This document shows, piece by piece, positions 11,344 to 20,026 of a stretch of 64,000 nucleotides of DNA. The position numbers and the translations under genes were made by a program. The DNA comes from Kingdonia uniflora (taxonomy: Eukaryota > Streptophyta > Magnoliopsida > Ranunculales > Circaeasteraceae). Below the pieces are notes generated by a model. That model did no database searches. It was not told where the DNA came from and worked only from the letters and a program-made list of their open reading frames with translations. Position 1 is the stretch's first letter; every line of letters begins with the position of its first letter. The stretch is taken from assembly GCA_014058105.1 (NCBI GenBank), contig JACGCM010001659.1, positions 3,286,001 to 3,350,000 of the forward strand, in the 5' to 3' direction.

Positions 11344-11566
11344 TAGTACAACTAAGTTCCCAAAATCACAGCGAGGGTTTGGGATGAAATTCTTATATTG
11401 AAGAAGAACCCAAGCTTAATTATAAGAATGAAAAGGTTTCAAGCTCTTCCCCCAAATCAAAACCTGATTGAAATCGCTGATCATGAATTTGAGATCAAAA
11501 CCTCAAAGTCTTAGGATGTGGCAAGAAATCACAAAGATATAGATGGTTGAGGTTCTTGTTGTAATT

Positions 11567-11592
11567 AGAGAGAGAGAGAGAGAGAGAGAGAG
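11567..11592. repeat. (AG)13 microsatellite
   Basis: Thirteen AG units. On the minus strand this is a CT repeat in the presumed 5' leader of the exon at 11179-11343, a common position for CT microsatellites in plants. Confidence 0.9.
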
Positions 11593-11851
11593 CTGGTTTT
11601 GTTTCAAAGTACTTTTTTTATGCGTGAGGAAGAAAGTAATTTTTTCATCGAGGAGAGGAGAGCTGAAGATTTTAGTCAGGGAGGAAAGAGTTGGTTTTTT
11701 TGTTTTTATTCGTCTGATAAACAAAAATTCCCAAAAGTACATTCAACTTGTGCGTCCACACTTCATCCCGACCCCTCTTTGTTTCTGAACATAAGGCAGA
11801 CTTGTCCAAAGTGGCAAAAACACCGTCCCGATTTAATAGAGAGATATGAAA

Positions 11852-12556
11852 TCTATACTTTTATATGAAATGTAAAGAATTTGAAGAATGGAGAACTATC
11901 CTCAACAATCTCTCAAATAATAGAGCACGTCACTTTGTTTTTATTAAATGAGGTGGAGTAATTAATTGGTCATTTAACTAAAGGAAGGCGAAGTAATTAA
12001 TTTTGAAACTCCCCAAATTACATAATCATGTATAACCTCATGATGTATATTGATCACTTAATTAAAAGGAGGTAGAGTAGTTAATTTGCAACCCCCAAAC
12101 TCTTGATCTCCACATACATGTAACCTTCTCCAACTTTGACCGTATATAAGCTATTGCTGCCCACACTCTTCCCCTTTTTATATCATATTTCTTTATATTT
12201 CTTTATAATATCAAATTTGTAGCAACGGTATTGTAGAATTAAGTTAATATTAACACTTTCATGGGGTGACAACTACAACTTCAATACGAGATAAGCATGC
12301 ACCTTGAACATGGCTTTAGCATCACAGACACAAAGGGTTAATGGCTTGCGGTATGGTGCATTACATGTTTTGCTACTTTGTTCTCTATATTGATGTTTTA
12401 TAAGAAATATTAATTTGTACAAATTTCATATTGTTTTATTGGTGTTTAACATGTTTACCTTAAAATAATATAGTGTTTAAAAAATAACTTTAAAGGGACA
12501 AACTCAATTCAAATTTCTCATATTAAATCGCGCGAAGCACGGGAAGATAAAACTAG
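11852..12556 (+). mobile_element. non-autonomous Helitron 1
   Basis: The element starts TCTATACTTTTATA after an A and ends in CTAG before a T, the A|TC...CTRR|T arrangement of Helitrons. Just before the end lies the GC-rich hairpin-like AATCGCGCGAAGCACGGG seen at many plant Helitron 3' ends. There is no Rep/helicase coding sequence in its 705 bp, so it is non-autonomous and would move by rolling-circle transposition using proteins supplied in trans. Confidence 0.65.
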
Positions 12557-12713
12557 TATGAAATGAAATGTAAGGAATTTGGAGGATATAGAGCTCTCCT
12601 CAAAATTTCTTAAAAGAATAGAGCACCACATGGCAATGGTTAATGTAGTATTTTGTGTAATTTTAGAGGGTATTTTTGCCCATCCAAAATTTATGCAAAT
12701 TAATGGCAATTAT
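12557..12713 (+). mobile_element. Helitron 2, left part
   Basis: Immediately after Helitron 1 the sequence restarts with ATGAAATGTAAGGAATTTGG and GAGCTCTCCTC..AGAATAGAGCAC, a diverged copy of Helitron 1 bases about 11865-11930. It is interrupted at 12713 by copia element B and continues at 22804. Its own TC terminus is missing or was replaced at the junction with Helitron 1. Confidence 0.5.
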
Positions 12714-12960
12714 TGTTAGGAGTTGGGTCCAGCCTAAGGTGGGAACCCAACTGGGTTGGGGTGTCCTACTGGACTCCTAACAAGCCCATAGGACTTTAGG
12801 GTTTATGGGGAGAGTTTGAGTAGGTTTGGTAATCTATATTGTAGGATTATCTAATTTGTATTACGTACAGAGAAACAGTTCTCAATCAATAAGAAATCAT
12901 CTTTTCTCTCTATTGCTCTCAATATAGAACTGATAGCTTCTATTATATTATTCCTAAACA
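12714..12960 (+). repeat. 5' LTR of copia element B
   Basis: 247 bp, TG...CA. Followed at once by CGTTATCAGTACG, the counterpart of CGTTATCAACACG in element A and the probable primer-binding segment of this family. Confidence 0.88.
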
Positions 12961-13099
12961 CGTTATCAGTACGTAGGCCAGTGGATCAAGAGGAGAAGAA
13001 AAAATTACTCTCCAATCAGTATTTTTAGGGAATTCTTGCGATCAAGAGAGGTATTTTAAAGATTTTTGAATTTATATTCAATTTCTATCTAATCAATGT

Positions 13100-14224
13100 T
13101 TTATGATATCTAAATATGGATAAGTGACGATACATGTCTAAGAGACATTAGTACCATGTACTCGATCCTTTTGAGATATAAATATATTTCTTGTCTAACC
13201 TTGTACATCGGGGATGGCACGACTAACATGATAGAACGCACTAAGTGTGTCACGATATTACTCTCTAACTGTACGATACGGGTTATCTAGTCTACTTTAT
13301 AAACTAGTAAATCCAGCTAGATTTTACTGAGTTTAGGGAGATACATGATAATACTTATCACGTAATGACTATCGGAGAAAATGACAGACATGGTTATGTG
13401 TATTCACTCTACGTATAAAAGTTATAATATGTTATTGGAACAGTTTTCAATACACTCCTCAGGGCTCGGATAGTGAGGAGGATTATCATGATTATCTCAA
13501 CTTTCCTTAAAAGGAGAGAAGATCCAGAGAGTGTACGTGTAACGATTGCTTTTAAGAAAAGTCTATTATTTTATCTTATATATGACCAAGGGGGAGTGGG
13601 ATCTCTAGCCTTTGCTTCAAACGCATCCATGGAGACACATATAGACTTATCCATCCACATAGTGGCTCACTTGAGTATTTATGGTCATAATTGACGTATC
13701 TAGGAGATGGCATTATGTTTCCCTATTCATAAAATCTAGGAATGCAACGTTAACATGACTTCTCACTTAGATTATTCAATCGCAGGCTCAGTTCCTGGAT
13801 TAACCGATCAAAGTCGATCGATACGACTTGACGGGGGATTACGAGTATGACTCACAGGCTTTTGATAATTATTTTACCGCTAAATGGGATAGATGATTGA
13901 GCATCGTGAGTACCCCATACCATACCCAACTCGGGATTGGCAGAGAACCTAATCAAGCGATTTAAGATAATCGTTAGGCCACTGTTATTACAAGCACAAC
14001 TTTCGGCTAGTGTGCGAGATTTGCATTTTTGCTCCCGCATCACTGATTAGGGTTTGTCCCATAGCAAATTATCAAATTATTTTTTCCCAAAAGCGACTAG
14101 TAACTGGGTCGGAGCCAGGTGTCACCCATCGATGAACATTTGGATGTTCTGTATAGGTGCCAATAGCACCACAATGCATGAAGATGGGACCCTCAATGTC
14201 GACCTGGTATTATGTGGGTCATGA
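13100..14224 (+). pseudogene. protease/integrase remnant of copia element B, first part
   Basis: Collinear with element A from about 38200 (GGACGAGTCGCGACACATG) onward. It carries the same deletion as element C at 13468 (GGGCTCGGATAGTGAGGA). Multiple stops are present. It is interrupted by the MULE insertion, whose target duplication starts at 14225. Confidence 0.75.
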
Positions 14225-14233
14225 TTCACATTT

Positions 14234-14450
14234 GGGCAAATTTGGCTACAGTCCCACCTACAGACTTAATATTTGTCTTTAGTCCCCAAGTTGTTTAAAT
14301 ATGTAGTTTTGGTCCCCAAATTGCCTCTGACCACAGGTCAACCTTCGTTGAACTCAAATTTTGACATGAACTGACTAAACTACCATCGCGCGAGTTATAC
14401 GTGATTTCCTCTAGCAGGTAAACAAGTTGTCTTCAGGTCATATATTCCCC
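14234..14450 (+). repeat. left terminal inverted repeat of the MULE
   Basis: Pairs with 19803-20017 in inverse orientation. Shared phrases include CTACAGTCCCACCTACAGAC, CAACCTTCGTTGAACTCAAA and GACATGAACTGACTAAACTA. Confidence 0.9.
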
Positions 14451-14603
14451 AAAACAATCCCCAACGGTCGTCTCCTTCCCAAATCTCTTTATTTTTTCTA
14501 AGTTTTGGTGTTCGTCATCTCCTTCCCAAATACCTCCATTAAAGCTCTCTCTCTCTCTCTCTATCTCATTTCTAAGTTTTGGTATTAGTTTGTCTTTGTG
14601 TCT

Positions 14604-15306
14604 ATGGGAGGTGGAGGTGGTGGTGGTAGTGATGATATGAAGGTAAAATCACTTTATATCTTTTTGTCTCTCTAATAAATTAGGTGTTTTATATGAATTT
14701 TGAGAAATCACAATTAAAGCTTAAAATGTAAGAAATAGGGACTAAAGACAAATTGCAGGATGATTTGTGTCATATCTATGATCAAGCTTTTCATAGTATT
14801 GGATATCATAAATTGAGACTAAATACTAATTTATTGATGATTTATAATTTTTGTTGTATGATGATTTGTGCCCTATCTGTGATCAAGCTTTTCATAGTAT
14901 TGGGGATTGTTCATGGTTATATAGTATGTGCAATAAGCCAAATTGCAGTTGAATAATGCAATTCTATATTTCTAAATCAATAAAAAAAACCTGGTAAAAA
15001 GTACTTGAAATGCCAATTCCCTACCTGTGGTGCTTTCCAATGGTTGAGTGAGGCCATTGGGCAATCTTCAAATTCACCAAGTATGAGTAGCTCCTCTTTC
15101 AAAGGTGGTTGTTTTGGTTATAAGGAAATTGGGTACTGGTAAAGCGAATGTCCTTGGAGAACTGTAGTTTGCCCTAAAGGTGGTTGTGAATTCATAAAAT
15201 TGTGTAAATCTACAGCTCATAGAAGCAAGGGTAAGAAATTCTTAGTTTGTGAAAATGTTAAATGCAAACACTTTATGTGGCTAAAAGACTATATGCATGA
15301 TGAATG
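14604..15306 (+). pseudogene. MULE-borne GRF / CCHC / GRF zinc-finger gene fragment
   Basis: The first exon is ATG 14604 to 14642, a poly-Gly start followed by SDDMK, with a donor AAG|GTAAAA. The second coding block (about 14996-15306) reads, in order, the end of a GRF-type zinc finger (KYLKCQFPTCGAFQW), a CCHC-like knuckle (CFGYKEIGYW.SECPW, with one stop and changed ligands) and a second GRF finger (CPKGGCEF..., GKKFLVCENVKCKHFMW). The GRF-CCHC-GRF order recalls the DNA-binding tail of plant topoisomerase III-alpha and related short zinc-finger proteins. It is a broken copy, with an in-frame TAA near 15139 and no first half of finger one. Gene capture by the MULE is an inference. Confidence 0.5.
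14757..14905. repeat. direct duplication, about 45 bp, 104 bp apart
   Basis: The phrase GATGATTTGTG..ATCTATGATCAAGC and the following TTTTCATAGTATTGG occur at about 14759 and again at about 14863 with few changes. Both copies are in the intron-like part of the MULE-borne gene fragment. Confidence 0.7.
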
Positions 15307-15579
15307 AAAGAAGAATGCAGAATTTGAGACTACGACAAATTTAAATGTCAAGGTGAGTGTGGCTATGAGATTAGATGAATTTTGCAAAGATTTTAAAGGC
15401 AAATCCTCAATGGGATAAGATTGGGAGTTTCTTGTGATACAAGTTAGGGATATGTGCAATTCTTCTTATACAATACTTCTTATACAAATTAGTGATCATG
15501 TGTGTACACTATACACATAACACATACTTAACATAACCCCAAACCTTCCCCCTAACCATTATCCCCCCAACTACCAATA

Positions 15580-15719
15580 TTGGGAAACCAGAATCTTATA
15601 AAACCCCTTAAATGTCTTTTCTTTATTCTTTATAAAACCAAGCCTTTCCCCATACCTTCTTCAAAATACAAGTATTTCTTCTCTTCTCTTTTTTTTCTTC
15701 TCTTCAAAACCTCAAAAAA
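15580..15719 (+). promoter_or_regulatory. TATA boxes and CT-rich leader before the acidic ORF
   Basis: Two TATA-like motifs (CTTATAAAACC at 15595 and TTTATAAAACC at 15629) are followed by a TTCTTCTCTTC-rich leader ending in AAAAAA just before ATG 15720. This is the layout of a plant core promoter and 5' UTR. Confidence 0.4.
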
Positions 15720-15998
15720 ATGTTTCTTTTCTCTGCAACTGAGAGTGACACTTCTTCTGAAGAAGAGTACATTGGATTTGTTGAATGTTATGATTCATCC
15801 TCCAACAGTGAGGCTAGCTGGACGAAGGAGGAGGAGAGTGAGTATGGGTGGACAGAAAAAGAGGAGGAAGAAGAAACAGATGAGGTAAAAGAAGAGGCGG
15901 ATGAGGAAGACGAAGAAGGGGAAAATGAGGAAGAAGAAGAAGAAGAAGAGAAATACGAGGAAGAAGAAGAGGAAGAGATTGAAGAAAATGGAACATAA
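15720..15998 (+). CDS. highly acidic 92-aa ORF inside the MULE
   Basis: The ORF has an ATG in A-rich context, begins MFLFSATESDTSSEEEYIGF and then becomes almost pure Glu/Asp from residue 40 to 90, encoded by GAA/GAG/GAR triplets, ending EENGT and a stop. It has its own TATA-like motifs and CT-rich leader. It could be a captured fragment of a gene for an acidic nuclear protein, or an expanded GAA repeat that happens to be open. The first 40 residues are not a simple repeat, which favours a former coding sequence. No domain was recognised. Confidence 0.4.
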   Translation: MFLFSATESDTSSEEEYIGFVECYDSSSNSEASWTKEEESEYGWTEKEEEEETDEVKEEADEEDEEGENEEEEEEEEKYEEEEEEEIEENGT

Positions 15999-16239
15999 GA
16001 GAAATATAAAGATTTTATTTGTGTCTGTGGGTATTGCTTTGTTTTCTAGGTTCTCTTTTGGGATCCCTTCTCTTTTTGGGATGTAGAGATGTTTTTGTTT
16101 TTTCTTTGGGAACCCAGAAAGTATGAATTGTTTTGTGAATCAATGGAAATGCAATTTCCTTTCTAGATATCTCTTTGTATTGTGGAACTGCCTTTTTTAT
16201 ATTGTGGAACTGCCATTTTTTTGCCTTTTCCCTTGTTTG

Positions 16240-16475
16240 TATTGTGCTAATTTCAGACCAAAAATGGGTACCTGCACATTTCAGATCACTGAGTACCTGC
16301 ACAATTGCACATTTTAGACCACTGTGATATTCTGTACATTTCAGTTTGATTGTGTGAGTACCTTCTACACATTTCTGACCAGTTAGACCTTTCCCCATAC
16401 CTTCTGCACATTTCAGACTAGTCAGACCATTCCTCATACCTTCTGCACATTTCAGACTAGTCAGACCACTGTGAG
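16240..16475. repeat. tandem repeat of TACCTTCTGCACATTTCAGAC units
   Basis: Diverged units containing ACCT-CTGCACATTTCAGA occur between about 16270 and 16475. The last two (from 16397 and 16436) are nearly identical with a period of 39 bp. Confidence 0.7.
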
Positions 16476-16524
16476 AGATCAACAATAGTATTTATGAAAA
16501 ATAAGCACAGGCATGTAATAGAAT

Positions 16525-16665
16525 GAGTACCTGTTAAGTTACAAAATAGGCAAACAAGAGACATTCATGAAAAAAATGTACTTGTTAACATTCATGAAAG
16601 AAATATACATAGAGTACCTGTTAACATTCATGAAAGAAACATTAAGTTAATAGAGTACCTATTAA
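16525..16665. repeat. short tandem repeat of GTACCTGTTAACATTCATGAAAG
   Basis: Three to four imperfect units of about 44-48 bp with the phrase ACATTCATGAAAGAAA (16561, 16589, 16624). Non-coding spacer within the MULE. Confidence 0.6.
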
Positions 16666-16949
16666 TATGTATTTCCAATCTAACAAACAAGAAATATTTT
16701 CAGTCTACATAGACAAACAAATGTACTTTTTCGCTACATTTTAACATGTAGTTAAATATTTCTAAATTATGTCACACTGTCACACTTTTCAATTCTTGCC
16801 AGGAGATTTATAATCTTTCTTGTAAGGGTTAGAGCTTTGGGCTTGAGCTTGCTGTGTTGATGCCCTAGTTTTCCATAGGGATTGAGCTTGCCATGTTGAT
16901 GCCCTAGTTCGCCTTTGAGTTTAAGTAGCTTGAAACTGCCTTTGGGCTT

Positions 16950-17480
16950 GACTTGCTTGACTCTACCTTAGGGATTGAGTAGCTTGAGACTGCTTTTGAC
17001 CTTGACTTGCTTGATTTTTCTTTGGGGCTTGAGTAGCTTGAGACTGCCTTTGGGCTTGACTTACTTGACTTTGCATTGGGGATTGAGTAGCTTGAGACTG
17101 TCTTTAGGCTTGACTTACTCTAGTTTGCCTTGGGGCTTCAGTTGCTTGAGACTAGCTTTGAGCTTGACTTGCCCTAGTTTGCCTTGGGGCTGCAGTAGCT
17201 TGAGACTGCCATTGGGCTTAACTTGCTCTAGTTTTCCTTGGGGCATCAGTAGCATGAGACTGCCATTGGGCTTAACTTGCTCTAGTTTGCCTTGGGGTAT
17301 CAGTAGCTTGAGATTGTCATTGGGCTTGACTTGCTCTAGTTTGCCTTGAGGCATCAGTAGCTTGAGTTTGCCTTTGAGTTTGCCTTGATTAACTTTTCCT
17401 TAGGCCTTGAGAAGCTTGAGTTTGGCTTTGAGTTTGCCTTGATTGTGTTTGCCTTGGGGATTGAACTTGTTGTGTTGATG
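16950..17480 (-). repeat. 54-bp tandem repeats in the tail of the MULE transposase remnant
   Basis: At least eight units with a 54-bp period (for example CCTTG at 17182 and 17236) run through this stretch. On the minus strand 54 bp encode an 18-residue unit. In the frame best matching the upstream transposase tail the unit is rich in Q, S, A and T, and another frame gives the open phrase PQGKLEQVKPN. Low-complexity Q/S-rich tails follow the zinc knuckle in several plant MULE transposases. The array was probably coding and expanded by slippage or unequal exchange. Confidence 0.75.
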
Positions 17481-17508
17481 CCCTAGTTTTCCATAGGGCT
17501 GGACTTGC

Positions 17509-17790
17509 TTAAATTGGCCTTAGGGATTCAGTATCTTGAGTTTGCCTTATACCCCTAGAAGATCTCCCACCACCACCACCTATGCCACCACTTCCCCTCC
17601 CTCTCATATTTGGTATTGCAGGTGGTAAGCCAATACTGCTCAGATGTCTTGCCATGCTAACATTTGCATCTACCCTCTTAGGTTCTCTTGCCACTCTTGG
17701 CATTGGTGTTGTTGGTGCACCCTTACAAGTTTTCTTGTTGTGACCATAGCCACCACATTTTCCACATCTCTTCTACATCTTTTCTTCATC
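17509..17790 (-). pseudogene. MULE transposase C-terminal zinc knuckle and glycine-rich tail
   Basis: On the minus strand 17775-17731 encodes CGKCGGYGHNKKTC, a complete C-x2-C-x4-H-x4-C knuckle as found at the C-terminus of MuDR-type transposases. It is followed by a proline/glycine tail (GRGSGGIGGGGGRSS) that runs into the 54-bp repeats. The knuckle ligands are intact, but the catalytic core upstream is missing, so no active transposase can be made. Confidence 0.7.
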
Positions 17791-17859
17791 CCGATCAGGG
17801 ATTCTTTGTTTTCTAGGTCTCTTATCTTCTCTCACCAATGGAGGAGATAGAAAATGGTT

Positions 17860-18160
17860 TGTAGGCAGCATATAATGCAAAAATAAGCATACATATCAAA
17901 TATTAACTCAGATACACTTGTGTTCAAATACAAACCTTCTCCCATTCTTATCCATCAACTATAGGATATATGGCATTTTTATATGTTTAGAAATATGAAG
18001 CAACTTTGTGAAAACAAGAAACATAGTTGTTAGCCATCCATAAAAAAAAATTAGCTTTACTTACTTAACCAAAAAATACTTTGTGAAAATTAGAGACACA
18101 ACTTTGTAAACATTTAGATTATTAACCAAAAAAATCTTTACTTACTTAACCCATGGTCAC
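17860..18160. other. no coding signal; between MULE transposase fragments
   Basis: AT-rich sequence between the zinc-knuckle fragment and the SWIM region on the minus strand. It may be an intron or decayed coding sequence. Nothing recognisable. Confidence 0.4.
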
Positions 18161-18164
18161 CCAT

Positions 18165-18811
18165 AAGGGACTATAGCACTAACAGCATGCACACATGGTA
18201 GTCCAGAAAGTTGTCATTCATGGCAGTCACATTCATGTGTGTTGGAGTTCACTCTCCATCTTTGGCCATTTATCCCAATTGCAAGAAAAGATCCTTATAT
18301 GATCCCTTGCACCTGATATTGACCATAGTATTTGATCATCTTATCAATATGGGTTTGTGCTCTAGGGACCAACACCAAACCTGCAAAAAAGGTATACATA
18401 TAGTCACATAGTAGTTCATGAAAAGAAGAGATCTTAAGCAATAAGAAAAGGTTTTGTTAAGCTTACCTGCTTTTTCCCACTCTTTTGCCTTGAGCCTCTT
18501 ATCATACATGAGTTTCATCAACATTATATTCAGTTTTTCTAGTAACTTATGGATTGGCCTATCCCTAATCTTCAAAATCCACATGTTAAAAGACTTACTG
18601 AAGTTGTTTGTGATGTGTTCACACTTGGCAGTGAAATCAAAGTACGACCTTGCCCAGTGTTGAAATGACTTCTTAAGTAACCAGTCATCAAGTTCTTCCT
18701 CAGGTACTTCACTTGCCCTTGGTTTCTTAACTCTTTTAGTGTTCTCTTCACCACTTTGTAAACTATTGCATTTTCTTTTTGGCTTTGATACAAGTCTTTT
18801 TTTTTAGTCAC
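18165..18811 (-). pseudogene. MULE transposase C-terminal half with SWIM finger
   Basis: Going 5' to 3' on the minus strand: a frame with SYFDFTAKCEHITNNFSKSF and WILKIRDRPI (about 18660-18540), the conserved segment that follows the MULE DDE domain; then KLMYDKRLKAKEWEKAGK; then, near 18270-18165, a SWIM zinc finger ECDCHE.QLSGLPCVHAV (C-x-C...C-x-H) in which a tryptophan codon has become TGA. Frames shift between the blocks. The parent would be a Mutator-type transposase that binds its TIRs and cuts DNA. This copy is non-functional. Confidence 0.7.
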
Positions 18812-18862
18812 AACTACCTTTTGTTTACCCCTGGCAATAGTCTTATGTTGAAGTGGATCAAA

Positions 18863-19249
18863 CTATGTACTTTCATGTTGTTGTAGATCAAACTGTGTAG
18901 TCTCAACCTCAACCTTAACTTGAGAAGTAGTACAAATTGGTGGTCCTTCATCTGGTTCCATCATAACTACATCTGGCTGTTGAATTAAAGGCGGGGGCAC
19001 AACTTCTATAGGCACTGTATATACATAAAAATATACATCCCATATACTATCCACATCACTACAATGCCACATCTTATACAAACTTGTATCATCACAAACA
19101 TTCACTATCTCACCTGTACACAATGTCTTCACCACTATCCCAGAACCAAGTGAGATAGCTTCATTTATCCCAACAACATCAGACATAATATACTCCAACA
19201 GACCTTGATAGTAAAACTGATCCCCATTTACATTTTCAAATATATGCAT
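18863..19249 (-). pseudogene. MULE transposase N-terminal region
   Basis: A 128-codon frame that starts MHIFENVNGDQFYYQGLLEY and contains SLGSGIVVKTLCTGEIVNV and YKMWHCSDVDSIWDVYFYVY, then an acidic linker. The layout (a ubiquitin-fold-like N-terminal domain followed by an acidic linker) is that of plant MuDR transposases. The DDE catalytic region that should follow is absent before 18811, so the element is an internal deletion derivative. Confidence 0.6.
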
Positions 19250-19329
19250 GCCCCCATCAATGTATAGACGATGTGTGTACCCTGTCTCCCCAGGTTTAGA
19301 CCATCTACCTCCCCAATGAATAATGACAT

Positions 19330-19802
19330 TTTTAGGTCACTCCTGTCATTGTAGCATACCTCCAAACACTATATAATTAAGACAAATATCATGGTAACAT
19401 ACCCAAAACTCCTAATTTAAAAATACCACTTGTAAAAGCCTCAATTTTTTTAATATACCCTAATTTTATAATCCAAACTACTTTTAAAAAGCCCCAATTT
19501 TGTAATCCAAACTCTAATTCTTAGCATAAATCTTCTAACTTTCAAAATGGGAAAACCAAATCAACAGATATTAGAGAGAGATTTACAAATTTTACCTATT
19601 CATAAAGAAAGAAAGAAATAAATAAAGAGGGAGAGAAAGAGAGAAAGAGAGACTTACATTATGATCAAAGGCTTGGCGAGATCAGGTATTAGATTGTTGC
19701 ACCCTAGTTTTCCAAATTTTTATAGTTGTAGAAGATAAGGATTGTTACTAAATTTTCCTAAATTTTCTCTCCAAGAATAATTTTTTGCTTGAGATAGTTT
19801 TG
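19330..19802. other. MULE 5' non-coding region
   Basis: AT-rich sequence with a GAAAGAAAGAAAT/GAGAGAAAGAG purine repeat (19605-19650) between the transposase N-terminus and the right TIR. It presumably holds the transposase promoter on the minus strand. No clear TATA position was chosen. Confidence 0.4.
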
Positions 19803-20017
19803 GGAAGAGATGACCGAAAGACAACTTGTTCACCTATTAGAATAAATCACGTGCAACTCGCGTGAGGGTAGTTTAGTCAGTTCATGTCAAAATTTGAGTT
19901 CAACGAAGGTTGAACTGTGGTCAGAGGCAATTTAGGGACTAAAACTACATATTTAAACAACTTGGGGACTAAAGGCAAATATTCAGTCTGTAGGTGGGAC
20001 TGTAGTCAAATTTTCCC
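19803..20017 (-). repeat. right terminal inverted repeat of the MULE
   Basis: Inverse of 14234-14450. Its outer edge at 20017 meets the second copy of the 9-bp duplication TTCACATTT. Confidence 0.9.
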
Positions 20018-20026
20018 TTCACATTT

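Larger units (their letters stand above)
14234..20017 (-). mobile_element. Mutator-like element with long inverted repeats (Pack-MULE candidate)
   Basis: Long terminal inverted repeats of about 215 bp (14234-14450 and 19803-20017, roughly 90% identical by eye) start GGGCAAATTTGGCTACAG on the left and, read inward from the right, GGGAAAATTTGACTACAG. A 9-bp target duplication TTCACATTT flanks the element (14225-14233 and 20018-20026). Long TIRs and a 9-bp duplication are the hallmarks of Mutator elements. The minus strand carries remnants of a MuDR-type transposase (N-terminal domain, C-terminal helices, SWIM finger, CCHC knuckle, repeat tail) without the DDE core. The plus strand carries a zinc-finger gene fragment and an acidic ORF. 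It interrupts copia B, so it is younger than B. Confidence 0.9.

Noticed and set aside
11503..11788. Overlapping ORFs on both strands with poly-(SL) and poly-(RE)
   Set aside because: Created by the AG microsatellite; no other coding signal.
15814..15996. Leucine/proline-rich minus-strand ORF
   Set aside because: Shadow of the GAA-rich acidic ORF.
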